NCBI RefSeq assembly: GCF_000716785.1
Contig: NZ_JNYY01000009.1
Coordinates: forward strand, 370,395 to 434,394
Length of the DNA stretch: 64,000 nt
Direction of reading: 5' to 3'
From: Amycolatopsis vancoresmycina
GTDB taxonomy: Bacteria > Actinomycetota > Actinomycetes > Mycobacteriales > Pseudonocardiaceae
A program made the position numbers and the translations under genes. Positions 41,236 through 49,493 of the stretch are shown here, in pieces. The notes below the pieces were generated by a model, which was given only the letters and a program-made list of their open reading frames with translations, was not told the origin of the DNA and did not search any database. The first letter of the stretch is position 1; every line of letters starts with the position of its first letter.

Positions 41236-42589
41236 TGTTGACCTTCGACGACGCGGACGACAGCTGCTGGTCGATGTTCGCGTTCTGGTCGGTGAGGACC
41301 GCCTGCATCACGCTGTCGAGCGCGGCGTAGATCTGCTGCGCGTTCGGCGGCTCGATACTGCCCTTGATCTTGCTCGTGGTGTCCACATAGGACTGGAAGT
41401 TCTTCGCGGGGACGTTGGCGTACTTGGCCTTCAGTGCCAGCTGCTGCTCGCGGACGGCGCCGGTCCAGACGTCCGGGGTCGGCTCGGCGGGCAGGCCGAC
41501 CGGCTGCTTGCCGTCGACGTACTGCTGGATGTGCTTCTCGAAGCGGTCCGGGTTGAGGTACTTCCACTGGATCCACTCGAGGCCGGCCTTGATCTTTTCG
41601 GGCGAGGCCTTCGGGTTGACCATGTAGCCCTCGCCGCCGAGCAGGGTGCCCTGGCCGCCGGGCATGCCCGCGATGCCGTAGTCCTCGTACTTGCCGTTGA
41701 ACTGCTTGACCAGCACGGGAACGTTGTCCGGGGCGGCCATGTACATGCCGAGCTGGCCGGCGCCCATCATCCGCTGCACGTCCTGGGCTTCGAGGAGCTG
41801 CTTGGCGCCCATGGAATTGTCGGTCCAGCGCATGTCGTGCAGGTACTGCAGGGCCTGCTTGCCCTTCTCGTTGGCGAAGTCGGCGACCCACTTGTCGCCG
41901 TCCTTGCGGGCGATGTCGCCGCCCATCGAGTAGAGCCAGCCGGTCAGGTGCCAGCCGCCCTGGTTGTTCTTGCTGTAGTCGGCGTACCCGACGACACCGT
42001 TGCCGAGCGCGGAGATCTTCTTCGCGGCTTCGCGGACTTCGTCCCAGGTCTGCGGCGGCTTGTCGGGGTCGAGCCCGGCCTTCTGGAACAGCGGGCGGCT
42101 GTAGAGCAGGCCCATGGTGTAGTTCATCGTCGGCAGGCCGTAGAGCTTGCCGTTCGCGTCGCGGAAGTTGTCCAGTAGTTCCGGCTTGATGTCGTTGATG
42201 TGCGGGACGCTCTTCGCGGCTTCCGTGATGTCGGCGGCCTGGTGCCGGGCGATGATCTGCGCGGGGTCGGTGAAGTAGACGTAGTAGACGTCTTCGAGCT
42301 GCCCGCCGGCGAGCTTCGCGGAGAAGGTCTTCGGGTCCATGAAGCCTTCGTGCGGATCGATGTCGATGTTCGGGTGCGCCGCCTCGAACTCCTTGACGTC
42401 GGCGTCGAAGACGCTGCGCTCGAACGGCTGGCTGGTCGGCGGCTGGCCGGTGACGGTGATCTTCACCTTGCCGCCGGTCTGGGCCGCGGTGTCGCCGTCC
42501 CCGCAGGCGGCTGCGGAGAGGGCCAGCCCACCGGCGGCAAGCAGGCAGAACATCCGTCGGGTGGCGGTTCTGGACCAGGGACTGCTCAT
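41213..42589 (-). CDS. Family 1 sugar-binding lipoprotein
   Basis: A 458-residue extracellular solute-binding lipoprotein. Signal peptide with lipobox LSAAAC, then a mature SBP_bac_1 fold (ISALGNGVVGYADYS, LGMYMAAPDNVPV, LLGGEGYMVNP). It captures an oligosaccharide for the two downstream permeases. The gene is first in the operon; the ATG has AAGAGG upstream. Confidence 0.88.
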   Translation of the reverse strand: MSSPWSRTATRRMFCLLAAGGLALSAAACGDGDTAAQTGGKVKITVTGQPPTSQPFERSVFDADVKEFEAAHPNIDIDPHEGFMDPKTFSAKLAGGQLEDVYYVYFTDPAQIIARHQAADITEAAKSVPHINDIKPELLDNFRDANGKLYGLPTMNYTMGLLYSRPLFQKAGLDPDKPPQTWDEVREAAKKISALGNGVVGYADYSKNNQGGWHLTGWLYSMGGDIARKDGDKWVADFANEKGKQALQYLHDMRWTDNSMGAKQLLEAQDVQRMMGAGQLGMYMAAPDNVPVLVKQFNGKYEDYGIAGMPGGQGTLLGGEGYMVNPKASPEKIKAGLEWIQWKYLNPDRFEKHIQQYVDGKQPVGLPAEPTPDVWTGAVREQQLALKAKYANVPAKNFQSYVDTTSKIKGSIEPPNAQQIYAALDSVMQAVLTDQNANIDQQLSSASSKVNSVLAQVK

Positions 42590-42636
42590 CTCAAGCCTCT
42601 TCTCGGGGTCGCGACGGCTGTCACGTGATTGCGGTC

Positions 42637-42666
42637 ACTCTAAAGTGGTGAACCGGATCGGCGCAA
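42637..42666 (-). promoter_or_regulatory. Promoter of the alpha-glucoside operon
   Basis: Minus-strand TTGCGC (42666-42661) and TAGAGT (42642-42637) with an 18-base spacer, ~50 bases before the binding-protein ATG. Half-sites of TTGCGC/GCGCAA type here and before the LacI gene (near 44020) may be LacI contacts. Confidence 0.5.
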
Positions 42667-42724
42667 TAAGCCGACGAGAATCTGCAAGTTACGAACAGGC
42701 TGCGACCGCTAGGGGACGGCCCCG

Positions 42725-42932
42725 CACGTCGAGGGTCGGCTGGCGTCCTTGGCGGGTCGGTTCGCGTACCTGGAGGGTCGGCCGGCGTGCCTGGAGGGTC
42801 GGTTCGCGGAAACCTGCCCCGATCGGCCGACCCCGCGAGCCGACCGTCGGGGTGCGCGAGCCGACTGCCTGGGTACGCGGGCCGACTGTCGGGGTGCGCG
42901 GGCCGACTGGCTGGGTACGCGTGTCGTCCGGA
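42725..42932. repeat. 21-bp tandem repeat array 2 (inverted half then forward half)
   Basis: Inverted units with GGGTCGG cores begin at 42733, 42754, 42775 and 42796 (exact 21-base steps); a degenerate unit sits at the centre. Forward units with GCCGAC cores begin at 42839, 42860, 42881 and 42902, and a GTGTCGTCC-type unit follows in phase at 42923. The GGTACGCG and GTGTCGTCC elements are shared with array 1 at 12.3 kb, but the order of halves is reversed. It fills most of the 402-base gap between the LacI terminator and the binding-protein promoter. Confidence 0.9.
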
Positions 42933-42947
42933 ACGCGGGCGCACGAA

Positions 42948-42979
42948 AAGGCGCGACGGCTCACGAGCCGTCGCGCCTT
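42948..42979 (-). terminator. Intrinsic terminator of the LacI gene
   Basis: Perfect 14-bp stem AAGGCGCGACGGCT / AGCCGTCGCGCCTT, loop CACG, followed on the minus strand by a T-run (CTTTTC). Ends 12 bases after the LacI stop. Confidence 0.85.
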
Positions 42980-42991
42980 CGAAGGGAGGAG

Positions 42992-43999
42992 CTATGCCGT
43001 GCGGCGGGCCGTCGACCCCCGGACCACCAGCTCCGGAGCGAACAGCAGCTCCTCGGCCGCCACTTCGCCGCCGTTGATCCGCTTGACCAGCAGCTCCACC
43101 ACCGCGCGCCCCATCGCCTCGATCGGCTGGCGGGTGGTCGTCAGGGGCGGGTCGGTGCAGTTCATCAACGCCGAGTCGTCGTAGCCGACCACCGAGATGT
43201 CCTCCGGCACCGACAGCCCCTGGCGCCGGGCCGCCCGGACCGCGCCCAGCGCCAGCAGGTCGCTCGCGCACAGCACCGCCGTCGCCCCGCGCGGGTACAG
43301 GCGGGCCGCCGCCGCGTGGCCGCCCTCGATCGAGAACATCCCGTGCTCCACCAGCTCGTCCAGCACCGGCAAGCCCAGCTTCGCCGCGTACGACCGGAAC
43401 GCCTCGAGCTTGCGCTGCGACGGGACGTGGTCCGACGGGCCCAGCACCAGGCCGATCTTCTCGTGCCCGAGCGAGCTCAGGTGCCCGACGACCTGCTCGA
43501 CGGCCACCGCGTCGTCGCACGACACCTGGGGCAGCCCGAGGTGGTCGACCGCGGCGTTGATCAGCACCGTCGGCAACCGCCGCTCGACGAGGTGGTGGTA
43601 GTGCGAATGGACGGCGTCCGCCTGCGCGTACAACCCGCCGGCGAACACCACGCCCGACACCTGCTGCTGCAGCAGCAGCTCGACGTACTCCGCTTCGGAC
43701 ACCCCGCCCGCCGTCCGCGTGCAGAGCACCGGCGTGAAGCCCTGCTGGGCGAGGGCGTTGCCCATGATCTCGGCCAGTGCCGGGAAGATCGGGTTCTGCA
43801 GCTCCGGCAGCACCAGCCCGACCAGCCGGGCGCGCTCGCCCCGCAGCTGGGTCGGCCGCTCGTACCCCATCACGTCCAGCGCGGTGAGCACGGCGGCGCG
43901 GGTGCTGGCGGACACCCCGGACCGGCCGTTGAGCACCCGGCTGACCGTGGCTTCGCTGACCCCGACCTGGCGGGCGACTTCGGCAAGACGACGCGTCAT
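42992..43999 (-). CDS. LacI-family regulator of the alpha-glucoside operon
   Basis: A 335-residue repressor. HTH at the very N-terminus (LAEVARQVGVSEATVSRVLN), hinge, then a sugar-binding domain (VGLVLPELQNPIFPALAEIM, VVGYDDSALMNCTDPPLTT). It lies directly upstream of the ABC/GH13 operon on the same strand but is separated by its own terminator and the repeat array, so it is transcribed separately. Confidence 0.88.
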   Translation of the reverse strand: MTRRLAEVARQVGVSEATVSRVLNGRSGVSASTRAAVLTALDVMGYERPTQLRGERARLVGLVLPELQNPIFPALAEIMGNALAQQGFTPVLCTRTAGGVSEAEYVELLLQQQVSGVVFAGGLYAQADAVHSHYHHLVERRLPTVLINAAVDHLGLPQVSCDDAVAVEQVVGHLSSLGHEKIGLVLGPSDHVPSQRKLEAFRSYAAKLGLPVLDELVEHGMFSIEGGHAAAARLYPRGATAVLCASDLLALGAVRAARRQGLSVPEDISVVGYDDSALMNCTDPPLTTTRQPIEAMGRAVVELLVKRINGGEVAAEELLFAPELVVRGSTARRTA

Positions 44000-44095
44000 G
44001 ACCGAAACTTTACAGCAATTGAGCGCAAAAGCACGACGTGCCACCTTGGTGCGGAACCGGTGATCAACGGTCATGGAGTACGCACATCCCGTTCC

Positions 44096-44101
44096 TAGCT
44101 T
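44096..44101 (+). promoter_or_regulatory. -10 element of leaderless membrane-protein gene
   Basis: TAGCTT ends 6 bases before GTG 44108; no ribosome site. Confidence 0.5.
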
Positions 44102-44107
44102 GGCGTC

Positions 44108-45259
44108 GTGACCAGCACCCTCGACCGCACCACGACGTCCCGCGGCCTGACCGCGCTCACCGCGTTCGCGCTGCTCCTCGCCGCCTACCGCGGGTTCCGG
44201 CTGCCGGGCGACTGGGCCGTGACGCTCGAAGCCGTCTCGCTGACCGACGGCTTCCACCGCCGGTTCCTCGTCGGCACCCTGCTCCGCCCGCTCGCGCTCG
44301 CGACCGGGTACGCGTACTGGGTGTTCGCGGCCGCCGCGTTCGCCGTCCTCGCCGCACTGCTCGTGGCGGTGGCCGTCGCGTTCGCCCGTACCCGGCACCC
44401 CGCCCGGAAGCTCCTGGTCGCCGGCTGGCTGCTGCTGCCGTCCGGCGGATTCCTCTTCCACGAGGTCGGCTACTTCGAGCAGCTGCTGTACCTGCTGCTG
44501 TTCGGCGCGCTGTGGCAGCTGCCGCGCCGGCCCGCGGTGGCGTCCGGGTTGCTGACGGCCGCGGTGTGCACCCACGAGATCGCGGCGCTCACCGTGCTCC
44601 CCGTCTTCGCGGTCGTGCTGCTGCGGCAATTCCCGCTGCGGAGCACGGCGATGCTGCTCGTGCCGCCGGTCGTCGCGGAACTCGCCGTGCTCGCGCTTCC
44701 GGCGTCGAGCGCGGGCGCGGTCGCGCGGCTCGGGACCGCGCTGGCGACCGCGGACTTCACCCCGCGAGCCGACGCGCTGGCCCTGTTCGAACGCACCCAG
44801 AGCCAGAGCTGGCAGCTGTACTCGATCACCGAGGTCCTGCTGTACGTGGCTCCGATCTTCGCCGTGGTCGTGGTCGGCGCCCTGCTGCAACGCCTCGACG
44901 CGCTCGCCGTCGCGGCGGTCGCCGCGCCCGCGTTGCTGGCCTTCGCCGGCTGGGACTGGGCGCGCTGGGGCTTCCTGCTCGTCGTCAACTTCGCCGTGGT
45001 GCTGTGGCTGAGCCCGGCACGGGACCTCCGCCCGCTCCCGCTGCTCGCCACCGCGGCGCTGCTCGCCTGCCTGCCGCTGCCGTACTTCGACGGGCAGCAC
45101 CCGCGCGAGCCGGCCGCCGGTCAGGCGTTCGCGGCGCCGCGGGGGAGCCGGACGGTGAACACGGCACCGCCGTCGTTGTGCACCGCGAGCGAACCGCCGT
45201 GCGCCAGCACGTTCTCCCGCGCGATCGCCAGGCCCAGCCCGCTGCCCTCGGTCACCTGA
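44108..45259 (+). CDS. Polytopic membrane protein of unknown function
   Basis: A 383-residue protein with about 9-10 hydrophobic helices (for example FALLLAAYRGF, VFAAAAFAVLAALLVAVAV, LYLLLFGALW). The layout is reminiscent of glycosyltransferase-like or polyprenyl-linked membrane proteins, but I do not recognise the family. The last ~46 codons overlap the convergent kinase gene by 139 bases and lose hydrophobic character. That is unusual and may mean a lost stop codon or a frameshift near 45.1 kb. Confidence 0.6.
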   Translation: MTSTLDRTTTSRGLTALTAFALLLAAYRGFRLPGDWAVTLEAVSLTDGFHRRFLVGTLLRPLALATGYAYWVFAAAAFAVLAALLVAVAVAFARTRHPARKLLVAGWLLLPSGGFLFHEVGYFEQLLYLLLFGALWQLPRRPAVASGLLTAAVCTHEIAALTVLPVFAVVLLRQFPLRSTAMLLVPPVVAELAVLALPASSAGAVARLGTALATADFTPRADALALFERTQSQSWQLYSITEVLLYVAPIFAVVVVGALLQRLDALAVAAVAAPALLAFAGWDWARWGFLLVVNFAVVLWLSPARDLRPLPLLATAALLACLPLPYFDGQHPREPAAGQAFAAPRGSRTVNTAPPSLCTASEPPCASTFSRAIARPSPLPSVT

Positions 45260-46521
45260 CGCGCGTGGTCACCGCGGGTGAACCGGTCGAACAGGATCGG
45301 CAGCAGCTCCTCCGGGACCCCGGGGCCGGCGTCGGCGACGCGCACGACGACGTCGTCACCGGTGCCGTCGAGGGTGATCGTGACCGGTGCGGCGCCGTGC
45401 CGGACGGCGTTGCTCAGCAGGTTCGCCACCACGGTGTGCACCCGCCGCGGATCGGCGACGACGGTGACGTCCCCGGTCGCCGTCACGGCGGCCTCGGTGC
45501 CGACGACCTCGGCGGTGTCGCGGACCAGGTCGGCGAGGTCGACCGGGGCCACCCGCAGGTCGGCCTTCCCGGCGTCGAACCGGGCGATCTCGAGGAGGTC
45601 TTCGACGAGCTTCGCCAGCCGCCGGGTCTGGGTGCCGAGGATCTCGGCGGCGCGGGTGCGGGTGGCGGGCTCGGCGTGGTCGAGGCTGTCGACGGTGGCG
45701 AGCATCGAGGCGAGCGGTGTCCGCAGGTCGTGAGCGACGTCGGCGACGAACCGCCGCTGCTGGCGGTCCTTCGCGTGCAGCTCGTCGATGGACTCGCCGA
45801 GCCGCGCGGCCATCGTGTTGAACGACGCGGCGAGCGCGGCGACCTCGTCGCGGCCCTTGACCGGGACCCGGGTGCCGAGCGCGCCCGCGCCCAGTTCGTC
45901 GGCCGCCGTGGACAACGCCGCGATCGGACGGCGGATCCGGCGCCCGATGAGCAGGGCGGCGCCGACGCCGAGCACGCTCACCCCGAGCGCGATGCGGACG
46001 AGCTTCCAGCGCAGGGCGGTCAGGTCGTCGTCGAACCGGCTGAAGTCGAAGAACTCGACGAGGTGGTAGCCGTCCTTCGGCAGGTTCGCGTTGACCACGA
46101 ACACCTTCCGGCCGGTTTGCGGCACGCTCGTGTAGCGCGAGGTGAGCTGCTCGGGCCCCTTTCCGGGCGGGAACAGGTCGCCGCGCACGGCCCGCAGCAT
46201 CGTGAGTTTGTCCGGAACCGGGATGAGCCCTTCGTACCCGGCGGCGCTCCGCACGACTTCGAGCCCGCCGCCGGGCCGGTCGAACACCAGCGCCCAGTCC
46301 GGGTCCGGGCCGAGCCGGTCCGCGGACTCCGGCCCCGCGAATTCCAGGAAGACCTTCCGGTCGGCCGCCGTGTTCCGCACGGCCGACCAGGCGAACCGGC
46401 CCACGGCCTCGTCCGCCTGCACCTGGTAGGCGGTGTAGGCCATGACCGCGGTCGCCGTGGTGGTCACCGCGACGATGGCCGCCACGATCCGGGTCCGCAG
46501 GCTGACGGCCGGGAGCTTCAC
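45121..46521 (-). CDS. Two-component sensor histidine kinase
   Basis: A 466-residue kinase with two membrane helices (~12-32 and ~174-193) around an extracellular domain, then HAMP, the H-box DVAHDLRTPL (His264), N-box LLSNAVRHG and G-box GSGLGLAIARENV. The GTG start overlaps the response regulator stop (GTGA). Signal unknown. Confidence 0.88.
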   Translation of the reverse strand: MKLPAVSLRTRIVAAIVAVTTTATAVMAYTAYQVQADEAVGRFAWSAVRNTAADRKVFLEFAGPESADRLGPDPDWALVFDRPGGGLEVVRSAAGYEGLIPVPDKLTMLRAVRGDLFPPGKGPEQLTSRYTSVPQTGRKVFVVNANLPKDGYHLVEFFDFSRFDDDLTALRWKLVRIALGVSVLGVGAALLIGRRIRRPIAALSTAADELGAGALGTRVPVKGRDEVAALAASFNTMAARLGESIDELHAKDRQQRRFVADVAHDLRTPLASMLATVDSLDHAEPATRTRAAEILGTQTRRLAKLVEDLLEIARFDAGKADLRVAPVDLADLVRDTAEVVGTEAAVTATGDVTVVADPRRVHTVVANLLSNAVRHGAAPVTITLDGTGDDVVVRVADAGPGVPEELLPILFDRFTRGDHARQVTEGSGLGLAIARENVLAHGGSLAVHNDGGAVFTVRLPRGAANA

Positions 46522-47192
46522 CTCGTCACGAGCCGGTAGCCGAGTCCGCGGACCGTCCGCAGCAGCACCGGGTTCGCCGGATCGTCCTCCACCTTCGCCC
46601 GCAGCCGCGCGACCGCCGCGTCGACGATCCGCGAGTCGCCGACGTAGCCGTAGTCCCAGACCCGCTTGAGCAGCACCTGCCGGCTGAGCACCTGGTTCGG
46701 GTGCTCGGCGAACTCGACGAGCAGCCGGATCTCGGTGGCGGTCAGCGCGAGCTCCTCGCCGTCGCGGGTCACGCTCATCGCGGCGGCGTCGATCTCCAGC
46801 CCGCCGACGTGCCGCAGGCCGGCCTCCGGCACGGCCGGCCGGGCGCGGCGGCCGATCGCCTTGATCCGCGCGTCGAGCACCCGCGGTTCGGCCGGCTTGA
46901 CCACGTAGTCGTCGGCACCGCATTCGAGCCCGGCGACGACGTCGATCGGGTCGCCGCGCGCGGTCAGCAGCACGATCGGCAACCGGCTGCGCGCGCGGAT
47001 GCGGCGGCAGACCTCGAAGCCGTCGATGCCGGGCAGCATCACGTCGAGGAGGACGAACTCGGCGTCGCCCAGCGCGGTCAGCGCGTGCTCGCCGGTGGGG
47101 GCGTGGACGACGTCGTGGCCCAGCGCGCCCAGCGCCAGCGAAAGCGCCTCGGCCAGCGGTTCGTCGTCCTCGACGAGCAGCAGACGCGGCAC
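46518..47192 (-). CDS. OmpR-type response regulator
   Basis: A 224-residue regulator: receiver with VEDDEP, Asp50 (LLDVMLPG), LLTARGD and DYVVKPAE, then a winged helix (LLKRVWDYGYVGDSRIVDAA, VRGLGYRLV). GTG 47192 was chosen because GGAGGG is placed 3-8 bases upstream; an upstream in-frame start adds an atypical arm. Partner of the following kinase. Confidence 0.88.
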   Translation of the reverse strand: MPRLLLVEDDEPLAEALSLALGALGHDVVHAPTGEHALTALGDAEFVLLDVMLPGIDGFEVCRRIRARSRLPIVLLTARGDPIDVVAGLECGADDYVVKPAEPRVLDARIKAIGRRARPAVPEAGLRHVGGLEIDAAAMSVTRDGEELALTATEIRLLVEFAEHPNQVLSRQVLLKRVWDYGYVGDSRIVDAAVARLRAKVEDDPANPVLLRTVRGLGYRLVTR

Positions 47193-47234
47193 TGGCCCTC
47201 CCCGGGATGATCTCCCGGCGATGGTAGTGCAGCA

Positions 47235-47278
47235 CACGGCGGCCCGGCGGTCCCGTGCGGAACCGTCGAGCCGCCGTG
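47235..47278 (-). terminator. Possible hairpin after the tandem glucanase genes
   Basis: Inverted repeat CACGGCGGC / GCCGCCGTG with a 26-base GC-rich loop between the glucanase stop and the response regulator start. The long loop makes it a weaker candidate. Confidence 0.35.
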
Positions 47279-47306
47279 CGGTTTCGTCACACTGCGCCCA
47301 TCGGAC

Positions 47307-49490
47307 CTAAGCCGCGGCCACCTCGAATTCCGAGACCTGGCCGGCGGGCCAGCCGGTGTTGCCGGTGAACGTCAGCCGCACGAACCGCTGGGACGTCGCC
47401 GTGAAGGACACCGACGCCGTGTTGCCGGACGCCGGGTCGAACGCGTAGCCGCGCGAACCCACCAGCGTCGTGTACGAGCCGCCGTCGGTGCTGGCGGAGA
47501 TCGTCACCGTCTGGGTACGCGCGCCCCAGGCCGAGGACGGCGGCAGCTTCAGCGTCACCTTGGAGATCGACGCCGCCGCGCCCAGGTCCACCGTCAGCGT
47601 CTGCGGGAACGCGTTGTTCGTGCTCTCCCAGTAGGAGTTCGCGTCGCCGTCGTTCGCGTTCGACGGCGGGAAGCCACCCTGAGACCCGGACGCGCTGATC
47701 GCCTTGCCGCGCGCCAGGTTGGTGCCGGACTGGGGCGGCTGCGGCGGCCCCGAGTTCGGCGCGGGCCACGTCGAGCAGTCACCCCAGGTGCCGCTCCAGC
47801 CGCTGTTGCCGGACCCGCCGAAGGTCATGCGCGGGATCGACGCCGGGTACGGGCAGTTGTACGTGCCGGTCACGCCGACGCCGGAGGCCGTCAGGTTGCT
47901 GATCGACACCGACCCCTGCGTCTGCGACTGCGCCACGAACGTGCCCGCGCCCTGCACCGAGACGCCGTCGAGCGTGATGCCCTGGATCTGCTTGCCCTGC
48001 CCGTTGCCGTCGATGAACTGGATGGCCTCGTACGGGCTCTGGATCGCGGTGAACCCGGTGACGCGGATGGTGACGCCGGTGATGGCCTGGTCGCGGGCGT
48101 CGAACCACAGCGCGCCGACGCCGAACTGCCAGTTCGGGTCGAGCGCCCCGGCCCGCAGCGCGGTGTTGTTCGCCAGCGTCACCGTGCCGGACAGGGGTAC
48201 CGAGTTGAACCGGTTGGCGACCAGGTAGCCGCCGCCGAGGGCGTTGGTGTCCTGGACGAGGTTGCCGCTGACCGTGTTGTTCGAACCGCCGTACAGCGCG
48301 ATCCCGTTGGCCAGGTTCGGCTGCACGACCGTGTTGTTGAGCAGCGAGTTGCCCGAGTCGGCCTGGCCGTTGGACCACAGCGCGAGCCCGTCGTCGCCGT
48401 TGTTGCGCAGGTAGTTGTTGCGCAGCGTCGAGTTCGTCACGGCGCCGTCGAAGTTGACGCCGTCGGCCTGGGTGTCGAGGATGCGGTTGTTCTCGATGGT
48501 GAGGTTCGACGAGGCGCCGTTCATCAGCCACAGCCCGCACTTCGTGTCCTGGATCCACAGGCCCGACACGACCGAACCGGTGCCCAGGACGCCGTGGAAC
48601 GCGTTGTCCGGGCTGCCGTCGTTGCGCTCGGTCACGTCACCGAAGACGGCGAAGTCGTACAGCTTGATGTTCCCTGACGCGCTGCCGTTGTTGAAGATGT
48701 TGTTGCCGTGCAGCACGGTGTACCACTGGCCCGCGCCGCGGACCGTGGTCTGGTCGATCTGCAGCGCCGACCCGATCTCGAACCGCCCCGGCGGCACCCA
48801 CACCTCGCGCCCCTGCGAGCGTGCGGCGGACAGCGCAGTGCGGAACGCCTGCGAGTCGTCCGAGGAGTCGTTCGCCGTGGCGCCGTAGTCGGTCACCGAC
48901 AGCGCGTTCGCCGGTTTCGTGCCCGCGCCGCCGACCTGCTCGAAGTCGGCGAGGTCGATGGTCGCCTGGCCGACGTCACCGGAGTCGGCCTGCACGCGCA
49001 CCTTCGCGCCCGCGGCCAGGTTCTGCCCGAGCAGGAGCCGCGTGTCGTCGAAGAAGTGGTGCGTCTTCGCGCCGGGGATCCAGCCGGTGTCCACATAGGA
49101 GTATCGCGAGGTGACCGGAAGGGCCAGCCTGGTCCCGTTGACCAAGACCGTGAGGCGGCCCGAAGAGCCGTCCGGGACGCTGTAGTGGACGTTGATCGAG
49201 TTGGCCGCGGCGGGCAGCGTGAACTCGACGTACTGGCCGGTGGTGATCCGGACCGCCTGCCGCCCGGAGGCTTCGGAGGCCAGCGAAGCCTGCGTGTAGT
49301 CGGGTCCGACCGCCGAGCCGTTGGTCGCCGAGCACTCGGCCTCGACCGTCCGGAACGGCACGCTCGCGCCGCCGGAAGCCGTGGTGGGGCAGGTGGCCGC
49401 GGCGGCCGGGGTGGCGCCGGCCAGCACGGTCAGGCCGGACGCGGCGAGCGCGGCGGCGAGCAGAGCCGGGATGCGGGACATCGTCATCAC
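47307..49490 (-). CDS. Secreted GH87-type alpha-glucanase (copy 2)
   Basis: A 727-residue exported protein. Signal peptide (~1-32), N-terminal carbohydrate-binding-like domain (~45-190), right-handed beta-helix (~195-560), and a C-terminal discoidin-like domain (~590-727). In the helix, ADGVN and NGDDG give Asp343, Asp366 and Asp367; this D-N22-DD spacing equals that of the catalytic trio described for GH87 alpha-1,3-glucanase. Candidate activities: alpha-1,3-glucanase or mycodextranase. Starts GTG 49490, ATG 49487 or ATG 49481 are all possible; the last is best spaced from GAGAGG. It lies 3 bases after the related upstream gene. Confidence 0.78.
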   Translation of the reverse strand: MMTMSRIPALLAAALAASGLTVLAGATPAAAATCPTTASGGASVPFRTVEAECSATNGSAVGPDYTQASLASEASGRQAVRITTGQYVEFTLPAAANSINVHYSVPDGSSGRLTVLVNGTRLALPVTSRYSYVDTGWIPGAKTHHFFDDTRLLLGQNLAAGAKVRVQADSGDVGQATIDLADFEQVGGAGTKPANALSVTDYGATANDSSDDSQAFRTALSAARSQGREVWVPPGRFEIGSALQIDQTTVRGAGQWYTVLHGNNIFNNGSASGNIKLYDFAVFGDVTERNDGSPDNAFHGVLGTGSVVSGLWIQDTKCGLWLMNGASSNLTIENNRILDTQADGVNFDGAVTNSTLRNNYLRNNGDDGLALWSNGQADSGNSLLNNTVVQPNLANGIALYGGSNNTVSGNLVQDTNALGGGYLVANRFNSVPLSGTVTLANNTALRAGALDPNWQFGVGALWFDARDQAITGVTIRVTGFTAIQSPYEAIQFIDGNGQGKQIQGITLDGVSVQGAGTFVAQSQTQGSVSISNLTASGVGVTGTYNCPYPASIPRMTFGGSGNSGWSGTWGDCSTWPAPNSGPPQPPQSGTNLARGKAISASGSQGGFPPSNANDGDANSYWESTNNAFPQTLTVDLGAAASISKVTLKLPPSSAWGARTQTVTISASTDGGSYTTLVGSRGYAFDPASGNTASVSFTATSQRFVRLTFTGNTGWPAGQVSEFEVAAA

Positions 49491-49493
49491 CTC

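Noticed and set aside
42725..42932. Genuine small gene encoded across the second repeat array
   Set aside because: Frames exist because the unit is a multiple of three, but they only give a heptad repeat, with no ribosome site and no conserved domain.
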